The translations under genes were made by a program, and so were the position numbers. A DNA stretch of 6,286 bases, from NCBI GenBank assembly GCA_021774015.1, contig JAJFJO010000358.1, forward strand, positions 1 through 6,286, in the 5' to 3' direction. Below are positions 1-5,800 of this stretch, one piece after another. Positions within the stretch are counted from its first letter, which is position 1. Each line of letters starts with the position of its first letter. Source of the stretch: Gammaproteobacteria bacterium (GTDB taxonomy: Bacteria; Pseudomonadota; Gammaproteobacteria; Coxiellales; Coxiellaceae). The notes below the pieces were generated by a model. The model ran no database searches and was not told the DNA's origin. It worked only from the letters and a program-made list of their open reading frames with translations.

Positions 1-2198
1 GGAAAGCTTGTCTCATTCTGACCACTGATCAATATAGGTAATACCGTGTATTTTCCCTCTTTATGATCTTGCTCCTGCTTACGTTTGATATGTGTTAATT
101 GTTCACGTACTTCAGACATACCATTCTCATGACCATGCAATAATGATTCTGTTCCGATTAAAATCACATAGTCAATCGTTTCTGCTTGTTGCATGTAGTG
201 ATACATGTTTTCACCCGGCTTTAGATCTTTAATATCCAATTTGGCATAAATACCCGCAGCTTCTAGATGTGCTCTTAACCCTATTAAAAAATCTGGCACC
301 CAAGCTAAATGCTGTTCTTGAACATTTTTTAAATTAGGTGGTGCATAACAAATAAAAACACTTTTAGCTGAATAGCGTTCGCTGCCTTTAGTTTTAATAG
401 CCGTTAATGCATCATAAAATCGTACAGCAACATTGCTTGCCCCATGCAGCTGCATTTGACCTAAACGCAGGCGATGCGACTTCCAATAGTGTTTGACCTT
501 TGGTAGAGTTACTGGAGTTAATTGCATTAACGATGCTTGATATATAGTTTCAATAGTTTTTAAGACACTGATCGCTTTGCGTTTAGAGGCATTACCTGCT
601 GCACTGTGTTCTAAGCCCGTTCTAGATGCAACTATTATCCCACTAATTTCTTCAAGCGATTCTATTACCTCCGATAATTCAATAATAGGGTCCGCCAAAT
701 CAGCATTAAAATCTTTGATTTTAATATCCAGTGTTGCAATGGTACTCAACATACTGGATTTAAGTGTTGGATCTGCAATTCGATTTGCAGTATATTCTAG
801 TGCAGCTTTATCTATTGCTATAGATGCAGCCATGCGCACGCTATGTTCATCAAATGGTTGGTACATATCTGCTACTGGCATTTGTGCACCAGCAGCGGTT
901 ATCGGCAGTGGTACTGATTCTAGAAAAACCTGTGGATCGATAAAAAAATGGTAATGATTATTGATTGCACTGGCGCCATGGCCAGCAGCTGTTAATCCAA
1001 TGGTGATAGTTGAATCATAACCTTGCCCTTGACCATGGAGTGCCGAGTTTTTCCAACTGTCATCTGTTTGTTTTTCTTTTACCTGAATTTCAATCTGTAA
1101 TAACTGACTAATTGCTTCAATTTCAGTTTGATCCGCCCAAACCTTGGGCTGGATTATTGTACGCATACGCGCATCAAAACTATCTGCACCTTCTGAAAAA
1201 AATCCTGAAAAATCTGCTTTGTGCGCTTGCATAAAACGCACCACATTCTGGCGAAAAGCAATATCCACCAACACTTCAAACTGCGGTGCTCGCTCTTTTA
1301 ACCCTACAAAGAAATCGGGTTGGCCTTTATATTGTAACAGCTCTTGTTTAAAGTCATTTAATCCAGATGTATTACTGTCTCCAAACAACTGAACAAACCG
1401 CTGCTCAAATACTGCATCATCTTTAAGCACTGGCAGCAGCACACTAAATACTACCGCATAAAATAAGCAACTGCCATCACCGGGCACATCGAATTCTTGT
1501 TGGATGCTATCAATAGATCCTGCTACATAACTATGACTAACACTGCTTCTCGTTTCTGTTTCAACTTCTGTTTTGAATGGATGTTTAATAATATAGTCAG
1601 ATATTTCTTGGTATCCCTCACGTTCAGCTATGTTCGCAGCAGTGTCCCCATCATTATTTTTTTGTTCAGTATCAGCACCGCCATGCTCAACAAGAGATTC
1701 AACTATTTTGGTATACCCTTTATAAGTGGCAATAATCAATGCTGTATTGCCATAGCTATTTTTCTCATCAATTATAGTTTTGTCTTTTCCTATTAAACAT
1801 CTGACAACACCTAATGCATTATTGTGTGCTGCCACCGTAAGTGCTGTATCTTGAAGATTGTTTTTTACAGTGCAGGAAGCACCATTCTTTAATAAAATTT
1901 GCACTATATCCAAACGGCCTTTTTCACTAGCAGCTATTAGTCCTGTATTTCCATGGTTGTTTTGCTCATCAAGAAAAACACTACAATCATTTATCAACCA
2001 TTTCAAAATATCAATATACCCCTCATCAGCCACGATAATTAATGCTGTATCTCCATACTTATTTTTTTCATTTTTCAGGCTTGGTTGATCATCATGTAAT
2101 TTAATTAAATCCTGTAAATTGCCTACCTCAGCTGCAGCAAACCAACGATCTTTTAAAGTTAATTTTCTTCTCTCTTCTTTTTTTCCAGAAGGCAACAT
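1..2198 (-). CDS. Ankyrin-repeat / OTU-like cysteine protease / TIR-like protein, 3' end cut by window edge
   Basis: The frame is open from ATG at 2198 to base 1, giving at least 732 residues with no stop in the window, so the C-terminus is missing. Residues about 17-205 are five to six ankyrin repeats (GDTALIIVADEG, GNTALIIATYKGY, GDTAANIAEREGY). Residues about 233-420 match the OTU deubiquitinase fold: FDVPGDGSCLFYAV places Asp241 and nucleophile Cys244, VWADQTEIEAIS (Trp354 region) matches the family's W-G-G-x-x-E-L block, and NHYHFFI places the catalytic His at 415. Residues about 421-610 are a probably helical stretch I do not recognise. From residue 614, VFICYA, then W-x-x-x-F, DLKPGEN (658-664), YVILIGTESL and SEVREQL (Glu696/Glu699) follow the TIR/SEFIR order. 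The likely role is a host-directed protease that removes ubiquitin, with ankyrin targeting; the TIR function is unknown. The start is fixed by a strong AGGAG seven bases upstream. The OTU and ankyrin calls are firm, the TIR call moderate, and the cellular role is inferred. Confidence 0.9.
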   Translation of the reverse strand, partial: MLPSGKKEERRKLTLKDRWFAAAEVGNLQDLIKLHDDQPSLKNEKNKYGDTALIIVADEGYIDILKWLINDCSVFLDEQNNHGNTGLIAASEKGRLDIVQILLKNGASCTVKNNLQDTALTVAAHNNALGVVRCLIGKDKTIIDEKNSYGNTALIIATYKGYTKIVESLVEHGGADTEQKNNDGDTAANIAEREGYQEISDYIIKHPFKTEVETETRSSVSHSYVAGSIDSIQQEFDVPGDGSCLFYAVVFSVLLPVLKDDAVFEQRFVQLFGDSNTSGLNDFKQELLQYKGQPDFFVGLKERAPQFEVLVDIAFRQNVVRFMQAHKADFSGFFSEGADSFDARMRTIIQPKVWADQTEIEAISQLLQIEIQVKEKQTDDSWKNSALHGQGQGYDSTITIGLTAAGHGASAINNHYHFFIDPQVFLESVPLPITAAGAQMPVADMYQPFDEHSVRMAASIAIDKAALEYTANRIADPTLKSSMLSTIATLDIKIKDFNADLADPIIELSEVIESLEEISGIIVASRTGLEHSAAGNASKRKAISVLKTIETIYQASLMQLTPVTLPKVKHYWKSHRLRLGQMQLHGASNVAVRFYDALTAIKTKGSERYSAKSVFICYAPPNLKNVQEQHLAWVPDFLIGLRAHLEAAGIYAKLDIKDLKPGENMYHYMQQAETIDYVILIGTESLLHGHENGMSEVREQLTHIKRKQEQDHKEGKYTVLPILISGQNETSF
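1584..2150 (-). repeat. Ankyrin-repeat array in the OTU protein
   Basis: About five to six units of roughly 33-36 codons cover residues 17-205. The recurring core is Y/H-G-N/D-T-A-L-I-I-A, then a short gap, G-Y/R-x-x-I-V-x-x-L, then an acidic or Lys-Asn turn (NEKNKYGDT, DEQNNHGNT, VKNNLQDT, DEKNSYGNT, EQKNNDGDT). The turns are unusually similar to one another, which suggests fairly recent internal duplication. Ankyrin repeats bind protein partners, so this is the probable target-recognition part. Confidence 0.88.
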
Positions 2199-2204
2199 AT
2201 GCTT

Positions 2205-2210
2205 TCTCCT
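2205..2210 (-). promoter_or_regulatory. Ribosome binding site of the OTU gene
   Basis: AGGAGA on the minus strand, with AGGAG ending seven bases before the ATG at 2198. It starts one base after the TAG stop of the pentapeptide gene (2214-2212). This decides the start of the OTU gene, and the geometry suggests translational coupling within one operon. Confidence 0.85.
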
Positions 2211-2211
2211 A

Positions 2212-2778
2212 CTACATTCCTAAAAATTTAAATACAGGCTCAAACATACTCTGAGGTGGTGGCTTTATGCTATCACTCAACGCAGCTTGAAAATCCTCAT
2301 CAGTAGTAATATCAACCATTCGGATCTCATTTTTAATAAAATTCTGCATATCAAGATTTTTTATATTTCTAAACGTAGCAAAATCGAAAATTGTTGTCTC
2401 TGTAAGTATAATATCTTTCATATCAACATTGTCAAAAGTTGCATGACAAAAATTAGCCCCAGTCAAATCAGCACCTCGTAAATCAACCGGTTTATCATCA
2501 GTACCAATAAATTTTGCATAGGTGAAAAAAGAATTACTCAAATTTGCTCCCGATAAATCAGTTCCAGAGAAAATAGAATGAAGATACCTTCCTCCATCAG
2601 AAAAATTCGCCCCTGATAGCTTAGCAGCATCAAAGGAACAAAAAGAGCACAGGGCTTTCTCATCATAAAGAAATTTGCTTATTTTTTCATTCTTGTCTCT
2701 TTTTTCACACAAAAAATCGTTGAAACTGCTACCACTCAATATACACCCATAAGCAAATAACAATTGTTTAAAAGTCAT
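2212..2778 (-). CDS. Pentapeptide-repeat protein (possible -1 frameshift extension of the patatin gene)
   Basis: This 188-residue reading frame has a central run of pentapeptide repeats, about residues 41-125, with the A-(D/N)-L/F-x-x signature: FDAAKLSGANFSDG, FSGTDLSGANLSNSFF, VDLRGADLTGANFCHATF, then a degenerate end (VDMKDIILTETTIFDF). Such repeats fold as a right-handed square beta-helix and usually act as binding or scaffold modules; no enzymatic residue is evident. There is no signal peptide or membrane segment. The only ATG/GTG/TTG in this open frame is the ATG at 2778, which has only a weak GAAGA-like ribosome site. Upstream, the frame stays open through 2850, where it meets a slippery heptamer at the end of the patatin gene. 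It may therefore be translated as a C-terminal extension of the patatin protein, as a separate short protein, or both. The stop lies 13 bases before the OTU gene start. Confidence 0.8.
   Translation of the reverse strand: MTFKQLLFAYGCILSGSSFNDFLCEKRDKNEKISKFLYDEKALCSFCSFDAAKLSGANFSDGGRYLHSIFSGTDLSGANLSNSFFTYAKFIGTDDKPVDLRGADLTGANFCHATFDNVDMKDIILTETTIFDFATFRNIKNLDMQNFIKNEIRMVDITTDEDFQAALSDSIKPPPQSMFEPVFKFLGM
2413..2658 (-). repeat. Pentapeptide-repeat block
   Basis: Codes for about residues 41-122 of the pentapeptide gene. Phe or Leu recurs every fifth residue with Ala, Ser or Cys two positions earlier (CSFDA, KLSGA, NFSDG, TDLSG, ANLSN, ADLTG, ANFCH). A short break near DGGRYLH and another at GTDDKP interrupt the register and probably form loops. 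The block is short compared with quinolone-resistance Qnr proteins, so a full-length DNA-mimic role is not supported. Confidence 0.85.
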
Positions 2779-2850
2779 CTTCTCATCTTCAGTACGAGAA
2801 TCCTGTACTTCCTCTTTTTCTCCACCATTTGAAGGAAGCTGCGTTAAGGC
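2779..2850 (-). other. Open -1 frame joining the patatin gene to the pentapeptide gene
   Basis: In the pentapeptide frame the 24 codons from 2850 to 2779 are all sense. They read ALTQLPSNGG followed by EKEEVQDSRTEDEK, a charged, linker-like segment. They contain no ATG, GTG or TTG, so they can be translated only by ribosomes arriving from upstream through a frame change. In the patatin frame translation stops at 2846-2844, inside this stretch. The protein-like composition suggests that it is, or recently was, coding. Confidence 0.6.
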
Positions 2851-5800
2851 TTTCCCCCACTTGTTGGCCCCGCTGCTTGACTTGGGCCACGAGCACGAGG
2901 ACCTCCGTCCTTCCCTGCGCCAGCACCTTGGTCCTCATCAGCTTGAGCTGGAAAAAGAGCAATTGAACTCGATACTGCACCAGCCGCAGCATCTCCTACA
3001 GCACCACCTGAATACTGAGGTGGCTCTTCAGCAGTAGCTGTTGTAATAAATTCTGACGTCCCTACTGCATCTTTTCCTGCTTGCAGCAATTTCCCTACCT
3101 GCTCTGTGCTCAAATCAAAGTCATACAGAGTTACTCCGCAATGATCTATTTCAATGGTGCGACGATGTCCTTGCTCTAGTTGAAGAGCATGATCTTGCGT
3201 GTTCTCATAAAGCCCTTGTAATGCTTTGTACATCTTATATTTGCCACTTCCTGGAACGTAGCTTGCTTCATCTATTGCTGTCTCTGGTTTGATATAAAAA
3301 CCTAAGGTAGCTTCGTTATACACAGGAAATTCTTCAGCTTTTGTATTGTTAAATAGATGCAAACCCGCATGCACAAATTGCGCTTGATCAAAAATAGTGA
3401 GTGGATAGTTTGCAAGAACACCTCCGTCAATATAAATACCGGGAAGTGCTGCAGTACCTCGCGAACCACCTGCAGTTTTTGTGAGTATATGCAGTGACGT
3501 GGGTTTAAATAAAATGGGTATCGACATCGATGCACGAATAGCGTGTGCAATAGTGTAATTAGCATAGGCATCATTCTCACTACTGAGCACCTCTACTTTT
3601 GTGTGTGGGTCCACCTGTATAGTAACAACATGCAAGTGCTTAAAGCCTTTATCTCTTTTTGTTTCAACCAGGTGCTTTAATTCACCAAACGTTAACCAGG
3701 GTTTAATATCTTTCTCTTCTATGCCTGCTTTTCTCTGAGCATCTATCAATTGTTTTTCAATCCAGGTTAAAAACACATCTCCCGTACAAATCGATTCTTC
3801 TGTTGCAACCGTTTTTATCAATCGCCCAAGCTGCATGGGGTGGCTAGCATAATGGGCTGCGTCAGATAAAGCGCTCATTGATTTTTCACTCCACGGTTTG
3901 CTGTCGTTTAGTAAATCAAAAGAGCGCTCTTCAGCAAAATGCTTAGGGCTATTTTTATCCAATTGCAATAAGGTATGCAGATCATCCGGCGTAAAACCCA
4001 TTGCTAACAAAGCAGCTGTAATAGCGCCAGCAGAGGTACCACCTACACGCTCAATACTTGAAAAGCGTTTAAGTTGTTCATCACTATCCCAGGCCCGCCA
4101 CAATTGCTGCAACGCACCTACATACGCCATGCCTTTAGGACCGCCGCCTTTAAAAATTAAATTTTTATACATAATCTTACGGTCATTAGTTGGCTCAAAG
4201 CGAGTGAGATCCACTTTCATGTCCCACTGATCAATTAAAGTTCCAATCGACCCAAAATGCGTTGCTTGTCCGATATGCTGGCGTCGGATATCCATAAGCT
4301 TGGCTTGTTGTACCGCTGTTTTTGCCTTCCTTTGTTTACGTGAAGCTAACTGTGATGCAGTGAACGCTTTTATCGATCCGTCTGCTTTTTTAACACGGCA
4401 TGTTTTAGATCGATGAACATTCCAAGCAAGTAAATGTTCAACCGCATTTTTGGCTCCTGATTCTGCAGCAAGATGCAGTGGTCGGTACTTATCATACTGT
4501 CCTTTCGCAGGATGGTTTATTGATATGGTGTGTACACATCGTTTAAGCGTACGCATCGCAGACACATTATTTAATTGGGCTGCTAATGCAAAAGGTGTTA
4601 GGCCAGCTGTGTTTGTAGCTTGCAGCATAGAGTCAGTCCTAAAGTAATCCACTTCAAGCGACAGCAAATACTCCAAAACAGAGTGATGATGTCGCTCAAT
4701 AACAAGATGTAAGATGTTTCCACCATAAGGGGACAGTACGTAGCTTATTCCATTTAAGACAGCTGCATTAGGCGTTTGTTCTTTGATGATGGAACGTATG
4801 ATACCTTCTTGACCCGCAAAAGCTGCTAACGATAACCACCCTAAATCAATCTTAGTCGCTTTATCTTGAGTGGGATTATAACAAATATGACTGTTTTCTG
4901 TTACGGTTCTAAGCGTGTTAAAAGCGTCTTGATGCCCACCCACAATCGCACAATGAATGGGGTGCATATGAGAATAAGCACCCAAAGAGGCCAGTTCTAC
5001 AGCAAAATGTTCTTTTTGCAGCGTATTGATCAATGCTACATTCCCTGATAACGCAGCCATATGCAAAACACTTAACCCTCTGATACCGTCAGTAACAATC
5101 ACATAATTTCTAGAAACTAATTCTAATGTTTGCTCTGTTGTGCCGTAAAAAGCAGCGCACAATAATAACCAGTGGATTAAAACCTCACCATTATCTTTAG
5201 CAAGCATCTTATCCATCCAAGCGTCTAGGTCAACCACCTCTTCTTCTTGATCTATCAATGCTTGGCTCAATGCTTCAAACGTTTTATGCTCCTCAAACAA
5301 TCCAACAAAAGGTTTCCAGTAGGGTTCACACTCATCCAAATACGCTTGCAGTGAGTGAGGAGGGCTGTTTTTAAAAGGCACAGGAGCCACGCCTGCCATT
5401 TGCGCCGCTGCAGTGGCTGAGTCGCCACTAATAGCCTCTGCTCCACCTGCTGCCGCTGCTGCAGAAGCATCATCCTTAACCTCTTCCTTACCCTCATTAG
5501 CTTTGGGTTGCTGTCTTGCTGGTACCATGGGTGATTCTCCTTTTGATTGTGTTGGTATAAACGTTTGATCCGTTTTTGGAAATAAATGCTCCAATGCTTC
5601 TGCCAAGTAAGCAATGTGTTCATTATGATTTTTAGGCTGTTGCACTAAAAAATACATTTTGAGTAATGATATCAGCTTATCATTATCCGCTGTTAATTCA
5701 ACATTAACAGCATGATAGCCTATTGATAATGCAGAACGCCGTGCTAAAGTGCTCTGTGAAGCTGCATCAATAGAATTGTGCACCAACAACCAGTCATCAC

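Noticed and set aside
577..2088. Several plus-strand open frames of 76-125 codons (577-954, 1144-1392, 1497-1796, 1858-2088)
   Set aside because: All lie opposite the continuous OTU/ankyrin gene, show no family motif and no consistent ribosome sites; they are shadows of the minus-strand gene.
2740..2778. Possible lipoprotein signal (LLFAYGC) at the start of the pentapeptide frame
   Set aside because: The hydrophobic stretch is too short, there is no basic N-region beyond one Lys, and the cysteine context is not a lipobox; the region may also be internal to a fusion protein.
2791..2807. GTAC...GTAC short inverted repeat (minus strand GTACAGGATTCTCGTAC) as a terminator or frameshift stimulator
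   Set aside because: Only four paired bases and no U-tract; too weak to call.
2789..2992. Minus-strand frame of 67 codons across the patatin tail
   Set aside because: It overlaps the lipase tail in the third frame, its protein is repetitive Val/Leu/Gln nonsense without motifs, and it does not lead into the pentapeptide frame.
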